DNA of 64,000 bases from Plazaster borealis (Eukaryota; Echinodermata; Asteroidea; Forcipulatida; Labidiasteridae). The translations under genes and the position numbers were made by a program. Below the pieces are notes generated by a model. It had not been told where the DNA came from and ran no database searches. It saw nothing but the letters and a program-made list of their open reading frames with translations. Of this stretch, positions 1 through 10,943 are shown piece by piece (positions within the stretch are counted from its first letter, which is position 1; the number at the start of each line of letters is the position of its first letter). The stretch lies in NCBI GenBank assembly GCA_021014325.1, contig CM037472.1, forward strand, positions 2,542,001 to 2,606,000, read 5' to 3'.

Positions 1-1332
1 TCACTTCTGCAATGATGTTTTCTTGATGAGTGGAAACCACGCTTGGTTGCACTATTTTGGGAGCCAGATTCTGTGTGTTTTGTGCAGTGCATTTTGACTC
101 CCAAAATGGCAGACCAAGTAGAGACAGCAGCCGCGTGTGATATCAGTGCAAGGGAAGATTTTGTTGAAGAATAAATGTTACCTTGATAAATGTAGCTCTA
201 CCAAGAGGCACAAGCTTTCTTCTCTGATACACTGAGTACAGGACTTCATAGAACTAGGTACGACGTGCTACCTTTTCTTTTATTATTTTGTGTTTGTCCA
301 TCCATGGTCCATCTAACTGGTTTGAACTGGTTTCAGCTGCTTTACCTTGCTGGCTTAAACTCCCATCAGAAGTCCCTTGGCTCTGGTTAATTCTGAACAG
401 CATTATCAGTAGATACTTGAACTGTGCTCTGGTGTTGGGGGGGGGGGGGGTTGTGAACCAGTCAGAACCAGTTGGTACTATGGACTGGTTGGTTTGATCT
501 AGTTCCATCTGGTTGATCTTGAGCTGAGTTATTAATGGATGCTGTGATCCTTTAACTGCTCCTTTTTAACTGTGAGGTTCTCTGAAGGTGGCTGCTTCAC
601 AGGGCCAACTTGTTGTTTATTTTGACTTTCCTCAATGACAGTAAAAACTGAAACACAAGAAATAAATCAACTTAGTATTCTGCAAACGGGTAAGTAGAAA
701 TTGTTACAATAAAGGGAAAACTTACTGTATTATATTTGATTATAGTGTCCCAATATAGATCAGTACAAAATGTTGTATGTGTTAGCCCTTTTTTCAGAGA
801 CATGAAACTTTGCACTCCCAAAAAGAAAAAAAGGTAAATTGAAAGGTGACCAAAAAAAAAGGAAGTTGCATCAGGATTTAACCTAATAAGTGAGAGACAC
901 ATTTTCTATCAATTTGCAGAAAACAACTTGATTGGTTGTTTCAAAACAATGTAACTAAGGGTAAAATAGTCAGACCCCTTTGATAGAATGAGAATTAGTA
1001 TTGACTATCGCTAGTGCAAACAGGGCTCATAGATGGTGGCAGTGGATTGCTGCTCAGAGGGGAAGATGCAGAGATTATTTTCAAAGCACAGCGATCATCT
1101 CAATCATGTAGGTCTTTAATTATCATTTACAGCACAAACCTTTCCAACATTAACCAAAATGAGTGCTAGTTCCGGTGAAAATAGTGTATAATAATTCATC
1201 TCACAAATGATGTCATTATGTTTTAAAAACAAATAAACTAACCGTGACAACACTTCTCAGGTTGGTCAGTTAAACTGGGCATTAATATCCGTACAATAAC
1301 ACAGCTTAGTGGCCATTAGAGTAAAAACCCAC
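1..1332. other. No supported gene; AT-rich flank
   Basis: I see no exon with convincing coding content here. There is a poly-G run near 438-450. The stretch near 94-110 (gactcccaaaatggc) resembles the centre of the palindromic element at 12,786-13,168, so this may be an old repeat fragment. The region lies downstream of the minus-strand gene ending near 1,333 and may hold its 3' UTR or further exons that I could not recognise. Confidence 0.4.
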
Positions 1333-2126
1333 CTCAGTTTTGTCAACACCGCCTTCATGTCAGAGTCAACCTCTTTCCCAGTCAGCCAATCAAAAACTGC
1401 GGAACAGGTTGTGTCTACTGTCTGATGGATGTCATCACCTTTTGCATTCACCATCTTGACCTTTGGTGAGATCTGGAGTCAAGCCAAAGATGTCTTCAAT
1501 GTACAGAGGGATCAAGGGTAGAAGATTGACAACAAATCTACACAAAATTACATTTATAACCATAAGTATTAGGTCAACACTACCTAGTGGAAGAAATCTA
1601 AAATGAATTACTTAACAGCTTGAACCTTGGTCCAATAAATACCAATTGTTTTACCATTGGAACTATGAGATATTTTTACCAGGCCTTCAGAGGAACAGCC
1701 AGAATACAGAGATGACCTTTCTTGTCAATCCAAAAGTGAGTTTGATCAAATCAAAAACAATTTCAGTGAATTTGGTCAATCTTAAAATCAGCTAATTCCT
1801 AAAGTGTTTCCAAATCTTACCCATCAAAACTGACATTACTCACATTTGGAAACATTCTTTGAATCAAACCCTTTATTGGTACATGAACCTACCTGTTTTC
1901 CATTCTTGTAAATCCAAGAAAAGCCTACGGTCTTGGATGAGTGCCTGCAAGCCAGCATGCTTCAAGAACTTCACAATGTGACTTGACCTCTCCAAGTGAG
2001 AGTAGGAAAAGAAGATATCCTACTGGTTGGAAGGATCCATTGAGGGTTGAGCCTTCATCCTGACACTGAAGGACAAAATGATCTCAGTGGTGTCATGCAT
2101 CACTGGTGAGATAGACAACACTGGTT
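1333..2126 (-). pseudogene. 3' exons of minus-strand gene, frame-broken
   Basis: Two exon-like blocks follow the four exons at 2,745-4,280. The first is 2126-1893, with acceptor tctaacag and donor CAG|GTAGG. It reads 77 codons in one frame, including DIFFSYSHLERSSHIVK and LKHAGLQALIQDRRLF, but carries an in-frame TAG at 2022-2020. The second is 1537-1333, with acceptor tttgtgtag and donor ACTGAG|GTGGGT. It opens as FVVNLLPLIPLYIEDIFG and continues, shifted by one base, as DDIHQTVDTTCSAVFDWLTG. The composition looks protein-coding in both halves. The stop and the shift mean either a decayed gene or base errors in the assembly. The phase does not join directly to the 2,745 exon, so at least one linking exon is missing. 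I do not recognise the protein. Confidence 0.45.
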
Positions 2127-2177
2127 CTGTTAGAAAACAAAAATACAAAGTTCTCAATGAAAGTCTCCTTGGGTGTC

Positions 2178-2300
2178 TTTTGGACACCCTGTTTTAAATT
2201 TGGACACCCTGTTTTATCTGTCATTTACATGTAAATGTTTTGGAAGTGAACAATTTGGACACCCTGTTTTTAAATTTCCAGCAAATTTGGACACCCTTTT
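2178..2300 (+). repeat. Four copies of a 17-bp direct repeat
   Basis: The motif TTTGGACACCCTGTTTT occurs at about 2178, 2199, 2254 and 2286 with little change. The first copy is preceded by gggtgtc, an inverted match to gacaccc. The copies lie in an intron or 3' flank of the minus-strand gene. No function is apparent. Confidence 0.7.
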
Positions 2301-2744
2301 ACCAAATCCTGGATAAAACCTTGATTGTAGGCTTGGCAAGGTCTAATTGTTCAGAATGAGATGTTTATGTTTCAGCCAGGTTACAGCATCAGGTGATGCA
2401 TAATAAAGCACCTGAGGATTGCTTCCAAACATTCTGAGGAGGACAGTGCAAAAGTTGCTTCTTCGTTTAACAGTATTTTTTCGTACCAAAGGATTGTTTC
2501 TCTCTCAACTATCATTTTCTAGTTGACATTTCCTTGACTGGTTGTAACTTCTCTAGTTATCGAATCACCACTCCTCCATCCCATTCAAAGATAGGATGGA
2601 CTGCCTCTTATCTTTCTATGGCTGCAACCCCCTCCCCACCCCTTTCAGTCTTTTTTTGCCATGGCCACTCTTGTTGTGGTAATACATATTGAAATGAAAA
2701 GCTCATTTACAAAACAGCAATATCTGGGATCAAATTCCAACTAC

Positions 2745-4280
2745 CTGCGGTCCAAATATATTGCACTTGAGTCATGTAGGAATGTAGGCAGGCTTCTCTC
2801 CTTGAACAATGGTGCCAGCATGTTCTTGTTTGCCTTTCTTCCTTTCTTGACAAGCAGAGGGCGCTTTTGTACTGCTCTACGCATGATGCGCATCAAAGGC
2901 AATTGGGCTTCAGCACTGCAAAGTAATTAATCAGATTAGGTTAAAAAGCAAATCCTACCTGACAGCTTTGATTAGATTACAGTTAACAGCTACCCAGCCA
3001 AAATCAACCATTTTAACAAAGGACAAAATAAATGTATTAAAGCCTGTAAGCAAAAACTTCCCGTTTACAAAGTGGTCCTTCCATTTCATATTCTCTGCTT
3101 ACCGTAAGCAAAACAAAAGGAACACAGACGAGTGATGTAACAATTCAAAATCATTATAAACATCAACAAACTCTTCTTGATTAGCTGTGAAATCTGCTTT
3201 ATGCTTACAGAACAAATTTGGTTACTGGGTAAATAGCTTTATGAAATTAACCAATAAACTGATTTTCTGAGGGCAGACAAATCGGCAATCAGATTAAAGG
3301 ATAGACGAATTTTGGAGATGCGGCCAGAGATGTGGTTGGTACCCACTGTCACCTTGCTGAACATGGATGGATTCGACCTTCTTGATGAAAGTCCCATGAC
3401 AGGTTTTTTTGCTGTTTTCTCATCAATTTCAGCTGAAACTTTCACAAGTGACTTTTATTGTATCTTTCTTGATAATTTTGCTTATAAATAAGCATTACGT
3501 TGACAAATAAAATCACACAATATTGTCAAAGACCAAATTCCACACTTTATGTGATCCAACATAAAATAACAAACCTGTGAAAATTTAGGGCTCAATTAGA
3601 CCCAGTACTAGTACGACTGAAGATGTAAACATTTTTAAAAGGAGTACAGCGCCTAGTGCGCCCCAGTTACTGGGTCTAGGGCTCAATGGGTCATTGGACT
3701 CTGGAGTCACAAGAAAATAGTGGAAAAAACTCTTTATGTTTTCACTGTTTTGGTCTTGAAAAAACAAACCTTTTAAAATTAAAGTAATGCTAAATGGGTC
3801 ACTATTAGAGTCACGAGAAAATACAGAAAAATTATTGTTTTCAGTGTTTTGGAACATTGAGTGTTGGTCTCACTAGATCAAAATAATTTATTTACTCATT
3901 TAAAAAAATATCTATATAGCATTTCAGGCAAAATCATTTCAAGGGAAGTTTTCCACCATGACTAAGTTATTTTCAAATCTGCTAGTGCTAACAGGAACAC
4001 AATTGTTCAGTCTTACCATGCAGGTAGGAATAAGTGCTAGCACAGTAGGTAGTACCATGGATGGTAGTACCATGGAGGTAGAATTAGAGTAGTACTCAGC
4101 TCAGTACAAGTTGCACTTGCTGTGTACTCAGTGAGTCACCACTCATCATAGCATGATTGATTGTGTAATAACAAAAACACTTGTCGACCACTAGCCAACA
4201 GATCTAACCTAACCTATTTCTCAATCAAATTAGGTTGTGATATTCTTACCTTCATAGAAAGGCGGCAGAAAGGCTTTCAT
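2745..4280 (-). CDS. First four coding exons of an unrecognised multi-exon gene
   Basis: Four exons join in phase with no stop. Exon 1 (4280-4250) begins ATG AAA GCC and ends GAAG|GTAAGAATA, encoding MKAFLPPFYE. Exon 2 (3432-3343) has acceptor gtttcag and donor GTGG|GTACC, and encodes AEIDEKTAKKPVMGLSSRR and following residues. Exon 3 (3043-2959) has acceptor tgcttacag and donor TCAG|GTAGG, and includes VKMVDFGWVAVNCNLIKA. Exon 4 (2915-2745) has acceptor actttgcag and donor CGCAG|GTAG, with a basic stretch RPLLVKKGRKANKN. The split codons (1/2, 1/2, 2/1) agree at all three junctions, which chance would rarely give. Together they encode about 125 residues with no signal peptide or familiar domain. 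The gene continues into the damaged exons at 1,333-2,126. The start sits just below a GC-richer stretch at 4,370-4,520 that could be the promoter. No family is assigned. Confidence 0.6.
3515..3875 (-). mobile_element. Decayed TTAA-type MITE in an intron
   Basis: The segment shares blocks with the MITE at 49,035-49,400: tgtcaaagacca near one end, then aacaaacctgtgaaaattt and agggctcaatt, and later the gtcacaagaaaatag type of block. It is interrupted by a shorter MITE at 3598-3677. The ends are too worn to define exactly. Confidence 0.5.
3598..3677. mobile_element. 80-bp MITE with AGACCCAGTA termini, nested
   Basis: It begins agacccagtactag and ends cgccccagttactgggtct, giving imperfect terminal inverted repeats. 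The 10-mer agggctcaat lies directly on the left (3587-3596) and on the right (3678-3687), as expected of a target-site duplication. Related elements are at 24,507-24,898 and 26,750-26,851. Confidence 0.7.
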
Positions 4281-6340
4281 AATGCACAAAGATGTACATT
4301 TAGTTTCTATTGAAATTGAGGTAAACTTGTTGAGTATCTGGTGGCCTTCCCTGGGCAAAGTGTACGTAGGGGGCGCACTGTACTCTATCGCAGTCACAGT
4401 GCACCTGTCTGTGTGCAGTGCACTGAGCGCAGCAGATGTCAATGTTGGGCCGCATCCGAATTGGCGGCTACAGCTACGACTGACACGGCCATCACGGCCG
4501 AAATTTAGCCGTAGCTGCCAATTTGGACACGACGTTTGACCTAAACCAACATTTTGGCTCTCAAAACTTGTTGAAGCCTGCCATCTATACAGTTATTTGT
4601 TGAATTGTTTTGGTGAGTAAAGAATTGTTTCCTTTGTAGTCATGCATTACAGTATTTGGAGTAAGAGATATGTTTTATTTCTTATAAAAAAGAGAGTAGG
4701 TTTTGGTTAATAGACCCAGTTATGACACAGCGTGAATCGTGCAGTGACAGCTGCGGTGCCAACGCCGTCCTTGGCCCGATTAAAATAGTGGTGCTGTCAC
4801 GGTGTGGTGCGTGTGCGGTAGTTTTATAGCATGTCTGTAAACAATTTTGTTTCTTCTGAATAATCCATTTCCCCTTAGATTATACAAACTGAAACTTCAC
4901 AGGTGTAAAGAGTTACCATCAAATTATCAAAAATGTGCAATTTTGCATACACGAAACAAACGACTTTCGTTTTTAAAGAAGTTGATGGTGGCGTGTGTCG
5001 TGGACGAGCTGTTAAGCGCATCAGAATGAAGGTTCAGGCACACAAGTCACTTGTAACTGGTAGTGGTATTGTAAGTAGGACTTCTCAAATCCTATCATTT
5101 TTTTAATTTAATACAAAACCAACGTTACTTGTCATAGAAAATAACCCAGCCAAGCATGTAGCTGTTCACAACTTTTCATTAGCTACACTCGCGAAAAGGT
5201 CGCCTTCCGAATTTGGCAGCCTTTCACGAGGCTTTTATTACCCGGTGGCGATTGGGCGACTCAATTCTTGACCGTGAATCACTGTACAGTATTATCAACA
5301 ATGATGGGGGGTAATGTTGCTCATACTCATTGGAGTATTATTTCTGTATGTTGCAATCCGTTGTCGAGTACAATTTTGTTCGTTGTCAACAAAATTGTTG
5401 GTTTTCTCTGTAAAAATGTATAGGCACTATTTAATGATATATTGCATTGAAATGTTTTAAAATATGAATAGGCCTAAATGCAAAGTGCGTGCGTCAATCA
5501 TTCTTTTGAAGCCTGGAACACAAACTCACATTGATGAAGTTTTCCAGTGTGTAAAGTATCTAGGAAGAACAACTGGGGTGGGTGTGGAGGGCTTCCCCAA
5601 ATATCAATTCAGGGTTGAGGAATAGAATTTGTAGACTTGTAGAATTTGTAGACTTTATTTTGTTCCATGTTATTGGAAATGAGGTTCCACGAGATTTTGA
5701 ACACAGTGTTTGAAAACAAAGTAAGAACATAATTTTATATATACATATTTTAACAGTGGTGTGTCTGTGGATTTTAATCAGAGATTAAATAGTCATTACA
5801 ATTTTATATTATAGGCCTGAAACATTCGTCGTGCAGTTCATAAAATAGTGAACGATTTAAGTCACTGGTGCATGAAATGAAGACTAAAATAATATTAAAT
5901 GCTATAAAGTGGGAATGATTGTAACATTTAAAATTGTTTAGACTATATTGAGTAACCCTATAAGTTTAGAAACTAAAATCAGTGCCGGTTGCAACATTTC
6001 ATTTGATCCTCTCAAACTATCATTATGGGTGATTACCAAACAAAAGTATTATTTTTCGGTTGAGTTTAGCTAATCACTGAAAGAGTTTGACAATCATTTT
6101 AATGGCATATGCATTGAAGAATTATGAAAGGCTATCCATTTTGTTACAGGCTGGCAAAAACAGCTGTTCAGTGTAGCACATTATTTGTTTGTGCGGTAGT
6201 TTAAAGTACGGTATAGCAACAAAACAACTGCAACGAAACATGACTAAATAATTTGCGTATAAAAAGTTTTTGTTGTTGGAAATTTAGTACAAATCTTTGG
6301 TTGATAAATCTATCTTGGGCCTTGAGCTTCTTCCTCGGCA
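4281..6340. other. Intergenic; GC-rich inverted repeat at 4,455-4,527
   Basis: An inverted repeat pairs tccgaattggcggctacagc with gtagctgccaatttgga. Related sequence occurs at 25,617-25,720 and 27,381-27,514, so this is a small repeat family. The remainder is AT-rich. I see no convincing exons on either strand. The stretch may contain the upstream region of the minus-strand gene starting at 4,280. Confidence 0.4.
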
Positions 6341-6425
6341 ATCATGACTAGAGCTCTACGGTGTAACCATGCATGCATGCGGCCGCTGCCAGGTTGCCAC
6401 CATGGGTTCGAATCCCTTTTGGTAA
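6340..6425 (+). repeat. tRNA-like (SINE head) fragment
   Basis: A B-box-like gggttcgaatccc lies at 6404-6416, with an upstream stretch that could be a worn A box (gagctctacggtgtaacc). I cannot fold a complete cloverleaf, so this is probably a SINE or tRNA pseudogene rather than a functional tRNA. Confidence 0.35.
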
Positions 6426-6575
6426 AGTTACATACAAATTTCCTCTTACAATTCGTAGTAGTCACACACGTCGTGTACACGCATTACATTTGTGTATAAA
6501 CAACATTACATACAAACACGAGCGCCTTGTATCCAATGAAATCATTGGGTCTGTAAAACCATGGTAAAACCAGTA

Positions 6576-6605
6576 CCTGTCTTTATCGTTGCGGATAAAG
6601 ACAGG
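6576..6605. repeat. Perfect 12-bp inverted repeat, 6-nt loop
   Basis: cctgtctttatc and gataaagacagg flank gttgcg. The flank continues as gggaccagtct, and the reverse complement of that end resembles agactgggcccctgtcttta at about 21,359-21,377. It may therefore be the terminus of a dispersed repeat. Confidence 0.6.
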
Positions 6606-7112
6606 GGACCAGTCTATGGGTTTGTTTACACCACCATCACTGTGTTTTCACAGACACCGGTGGGCGCACCACTCTAAATAATCTCCCATAGGAACCAATG
6701 CTAAATGATAATTATTCAAAAATACTCAAAAAATCGTGTAAGTCTCTCAGCCTCTTGAAAACCAATCAGACATTATTTCCGAACAACTAAACTTCAGAAT
6801 TCTTTTCAATTTTTGGAAGGTCAACCGTTTGGAATTTTTGCTAACTAGCCTACCCCAGAAGAAAAAAACACGATTTTTTTGTTTTTTTCCCAAACCGACT
6901 TGCTGCAAGTTTTCGTGAAGCACTTCTCCACTTCCCCGGTCAAATAGGGCCAACTTTAACGCCTAAATTTATCAAGTCTCTACAAAAGTTGAAGAAAAGA
7001 ACCCCCAGGTTGTGATATATTCTTATATTTACACAATCTATTAATTGCATGACCCCAAAAACGTTATAATTAAAAAGTTGTGGGTTTAAAAATTATGATA
7101 ATCAGCTTGGCG

Positions 7113-7343
7113 CATGAATTCTGAGCTCCGAGTGATAGCGTCTGCTCAGCAGAATGAACACAGTTTTTAAATGTTTAGTTGCCGAGCAGCTCCACAGCCC
7201 CCCCCCCCCCTCCACAGCAACACGCAGTTGTACTTTAGGAGAGCACTTATCAGCTCAATTACTAATCATATGGATTTGTTCTGTTCCATGAAAAAATAAT
7301 GTCAACCTGATAAGATCACAGCGAAATTGCTATGATGTGTACT
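7113..7343 (-). promoter_or_regulatory. Orphan copy of the lectin upstream region
   Basis: This stretch matches the sequence immediately upstream of the lectin copies at 16.8, 15.6 and 10.9 kb: the gagctccgagtgatagcgtc block, the agaatgaacacag block, a pyrimidine tract, cacgcagttgtactttagg, and aattactaatcatatgga. Homology stops almost exactly where the ATG should be (about 7112); no lectin coding sequence follows. It is therefore the 5' remnant of a fourth gene copy. A poly-C run sits at 7199-7210. Confidence 0.65.
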
Positions 7344-7383
7344 GTTGGCAGTGCTGCAGTGTCTGTATATGGAGCTCCCGTGA

Positions 7384-7650
7384 GATTGTTATTATTATTA
7401 TTATTATTAACATTTATTTCATCGTTGTCCATTCATCACACATAATACAAGTACATAGTTTAACATTACATTCAGTTATACAATGACATATTTATGGTAA
7501 AGTAGGCTATTACAATTTATACGCAATATAAATAATTGATTAATAGCAATTTTGTATGTAATAAGTGGTAGGACAACAATTAGGTTTAGGTGAAGCCGTG
7601 GCTTTTGTTCCTTAACCTATACGGACAGACGAACATAAAAGTAGCAGCAC
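7384..7650 (-). mobile_element. 3' end of a LINE (minus strand)
   Basis: Read on the minus strand, the segment is a 3' UTR that ends AATAAATGTTAATAATAA followed by repeated AAT units, the usual tail of CR1/L2-like elements. No coding part is left. It abuts, head to head, the plus-strand LINE starting near 7,654. Confidence 0.55.
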
Positions 7651-7653
7651 CAT

Positions 7654-9085
7654 ATCTTATACATTAATGACTTTACTAATTCCTCCAGTGTGCTTTCTTT
7701 TATATTATTTGCAGATGACTCAAATTTATTTTTTTCCCATAGCAACCTTAATTACCTGGTAAATACTGTCAATGAAGAGCTTCTACTTGTTGCTGATTGG
7801 TTTACGGTCAACAAATTATCCCTTAATATTACTAAAACTAATTACATGCTGTTCAGCAACACTGTCAGTGACCTTCCATGTCCAGTAAAGATTAATGACT
7901 TTATCATCACTAAAACTGATTGTTGTAAATTTCTGGGACTTTTTGTTGACCGTGGCCTTACTTGGAATAGTCATGTGGATTATATTTGTAAAGTCATTTC
8001 TAGAAATATTGGTGTGATAAATAGGATCAAACACTTCCTCCCTGAAATGGTATTGCATTCCCTTTATAACACATTGATTGGATCTTATCTTCATTATGGG
8101 ATACTTGCTTGGGGAGCTAGTTCTGCTACTAATCTCAATCGACTTCTTATCTTGCAGAAACGAGCTCTTCGTATTATTAATTTTTCAGATTTGAACGCAC
8201 ATTCAGACCCCCTTTTCATCAAATATAATACTTTGAAAGTGAAGGATATTTATCGCCTACAGCTTGGGTCCCTGATGTATCGGCTGTCCTGCAAAAATTT
8301 ACCTCCTGCAATTAAATCTATTTTTTCTTTAAATTCAGATGTTCATTCTCATTATACCCGTCAAGCTTCTAATTTTCATATTCCTTACACTCGTACTTCC
8401 TTTGCTCAAAAAACTATCAAACATGAGGGACCCATGCTGTGGAACGTGCTTAATGAACACATTAGAATTTCGAAAAGTCTATCTTTCTTTAACCGTGTCT
8501 TTAAATCTGACACGTTGGAATCTTATTTGTAGATGATGAGTGAACAGATTATGTATGAATTTACCATGTTATGTACAGTGCTGACCGGGTATGGGTGGTC
8601 CCCTCCGCCGGGGATCCTCGCCCACATTGCCCATTTCCAAGCTTGTTTTTCCCTTGGTGGTATCCCCTGGGTGTGATCATTCTGTTTCGGTCGGTACTTA
8701 GGCTAACTAGCAGACCCGCAAGGCCGTTGTGTTTAGTTTTTGTCCAGTGTTTTGTCTACGTCCTTCGTTCTATGTGTTTACTTAAATTTCTTTTGAGTTT
8801 ACATGCATGTGCATTGAGATATATTTTTACTATTTTTTTATTTCGACTAGCCTCGGACCTTTTGGTTCACCGAAGTGTAATTAATATGTGTCTCAATGCA
8901 AATGCGTGTCTTTAGGGACCATTGCCTACAAGCTCTGCTTCTAAAATGGATCCCTCTGCGGTATCATATTTATTTTAATCTTGATATATCTTTACTGTAT
9001 TGTATTCTTTAAACTGATCGCTCTTGAGTGATAATGTATTTTTTATTTGTTGATAATGTGGAAAATAAAATGAACCTGAACCTGA
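7654..9085 (+). mobile_element. 5'-truncated CR1/L2-like LINE with reverse-transcriptase C-terminus
   Basis: An open frame runs from about 7654 to the stop at 8530-8532. It begins inside the reverse-transcriptase domain as ILYINDF, reaches the catalytic FADD motif (motif C) within about 25 residues, and continues through the thumb and C-terminal region with KFLGLFVD, LYNTLIGSYLHYG and LQKRALRIIN, ending near FNRVFKSD. Motifs A and B, the endonuclease and ORF1 are missing, so it is dead on arrival. The 3' UTR runs to 9085 and ends aaataaaatgaacctgaacc, a short-repeat tail typical of this LINE class. The frame is intact for about 290 codons, suggesting a fairly young insertion. Confidence 0.8.
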
Positions 9086-9087
9086 TA

Positions 9088-10506
9088 CAATTGTACAGAC
9101 AATAGACTTGACAGACAGACACAACAACGGCTAATGTAAGGTGTGTTGAAAGATAACATAAACTATAGGCAATGCAGAAAGATTTATAATCTATGAATAT
9201 GCATCAAGTAGTTGCATTTTCAATTTTTTTGTAAAGATAGGTAGAGTAATTGATTTTTTAATTGAGTTACTCAGACCATTCCAGAACCCAACTCCACGTT
9301 GACCTAAACTCTTTTGGTATAATGATGTTCTTTGGCGGGCAACAAACAAATTAGTCCTGGCAGTACTTCGAGTATTGTATGAATGGACTTTTGAAGTTTA
9401 AGTGAAAAATGAACTAAAGCAGCTTGGTAATGCGTTAGTCATAAATTTATACATAAATTTACCCAAATTAAGATGATAAAGGTCGATGATTTGTAATATT
9501 TTAAGATTGAAAAATAACGGAGCTGTGTGTTCGCGAAAACCAACATTGGAAATTATGCGAACAGCTCTCTTTTGCAATGTGAGAAGTTTATTGCATTGTG
9601 ACAATGGAACCACCCCATGTAAGATTTGAGTAATTTAGATACGGCAGAACTAAAGAGTTATAAAGTGTTAGTAAAATATAACCAGGTACGAATTTCCTTA
9701 GACGATTAATTATACCAATATTTTTAGCTATTTTACTAGTAACTTCACTAATATGATTTCTCCAGGATAAATGTTTATCAATTTCTACACCAAGAAATTT
9801 AGTGTGTTCCAATTTGTTAAGCCCCACACCGTCAAAAACTAGAGGAACAGACTGATTATATCTTTTCTGTGCTGTACAGAATATTATATAATTACATTTC
9901 AACAAATTAATACATGACTTATTAGCCTTAAGCCACGTACTTATTTTTACAAGCTCAATATTTAAATTATTGACAGCTACATTTACATTTTTGTGGCTGT
10001 AAACTAAACTTGTATCATCAGCAAAAAGACAAAATGATACAATGTCAGAGGTGTTGCATATGTCATTGACATAGATAATAAACAACAAAGGTCCCAAAAC
10101 AGAGCTTTGAGGCACTCCACATATAATAGGTTTCTCTAATGAAGTAGCAGAGTTATATGAGACTGATTGTTTCCTATTCGATAAATAACTTTTAAACCAC
10201 TCCAGAGATACCACGGACTCCATAGTGCTCTTATTTATGTATCAAAATGTTATGGTTAAACGTGTCAAAGGCCTTGGAAAGGTCCAGAAATACGCCAATA
10301 AAAATGTTTCCGTCTTCAATGCCTTCGAGCAGTTTGTTTGTTAAAAAGGCGGTTGCTAACTCCGTAGAGTGAATTTTTCTAAAACCAAATTGAGATTCAG
10401 AGAGAAGGTTATGCTTACATAAAAAGCCTATTAGTCTTGCATACATTAGTTTTTCAAAGGTCTTCGAGAATGTCGATATAACTGATATGGGTCGATAAAT
10501 AAGAAC
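9088..10506 (-). mobile_element. CR1/L2-like LINE, reverse transcriptase with frameshifts
   Basis: Read from 10,500 downward, it starts at YRPISVISTFSKTFEKL. It then shows motif A (FLDLSKAFDT), motif B (GVPQSSVLGPLLFIIYVND), motif C (FADDTS) and the C-terminal part with KFLGVEIDKHLSW. After frame changes near 10,230 and 9,600 it ends near FWNGLSNSIKKSITLPIF, with a stop at 9191-9193. The endonuclease part is absent (5'-truncated). The frame changes make it inactive. Its 3' end meets the 3' end of the plus-strand LINE at about 9086. On the other side it abuts sequence of the lectin spacer at 10,507. Confidence 0.8.
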
Positions 10507-10605
10507 CTAGCGTAGCGGATCAAACCATTGTTGATAATAGGGGTTCTTGGTACAATGTGCATTATTGTGCATAACAAGTTTGTCCATTCAAAATAATAAC
10601 ACAAC
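10507..10605. other. Lectin-cluster spacer, matches 15,790-15,890
   Basis: The block tagcggatcaaaccattg and the following gttcttggtacaatgtg and attattgtg stretches match the spacer at 15,795-15,890. In that copy the spacer joins directly to sequence equivalent to 7,343. The whole 7,344-10,506 LINE cluster is therefore an insertion relative to the other spacer. Confidence 0.7.
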
Positions 10606-10943
10606 TCAGTGCCAGGATGAAGAGCCACTGAATCCGTCCTTGCGGGAGCCGAACCAGGTTCTCGTCCTGTCTTGGCTGAAAGTGGATCTGATGAGCAGGA
10701 CGAGGAAGTCATGTTCCTCTTGGCTTATAATGGACGCCAAATGAGATGGTCTGCAAGGCGTGACAAACCCTGGCAGTACTGTTCAGCTTCATCAAAGGTC
10801 TTGTCAACGGTCACGAAAAGGTAGCAATGATTCCAAAAACTTGTCCATGGACTGATGCAGGACATGCATGCGGGAGATATCATTGGAAAATGCGACTGAA
10901 GGAGAGCTACAAGAATACTGAACACAGTGAAGTTTGCTGCCAT
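10606..10943 (-). pseudogene. C-type lectin pseudogene, 3'-truncated and frameshifted
   Basis: It opens with ATG at 10943 and a signal peptide like the intact copy (MAANFTVFSILVALLQSHF), then the first half of a C-type lectin domain (SPWTSFWNHCYLFVT, EQYCQGLSRL). A missing base near 10,760 shifts the frame after SRL. The original frame resumes as DFLVLL and ends SSSWH with TGA at 10606-10608. The C-terminal half that would carry the sugar-binding EPN/WND residues is absent and replaced by spacer sequence. It is a broken member of the cluster. Confidence 0.75.

Noticed and set aside
2661..2930. 89-codon plus-strand frame
   Set aside because: It is the antisense of minus-strand exon 4, which has splice sites and phase support.
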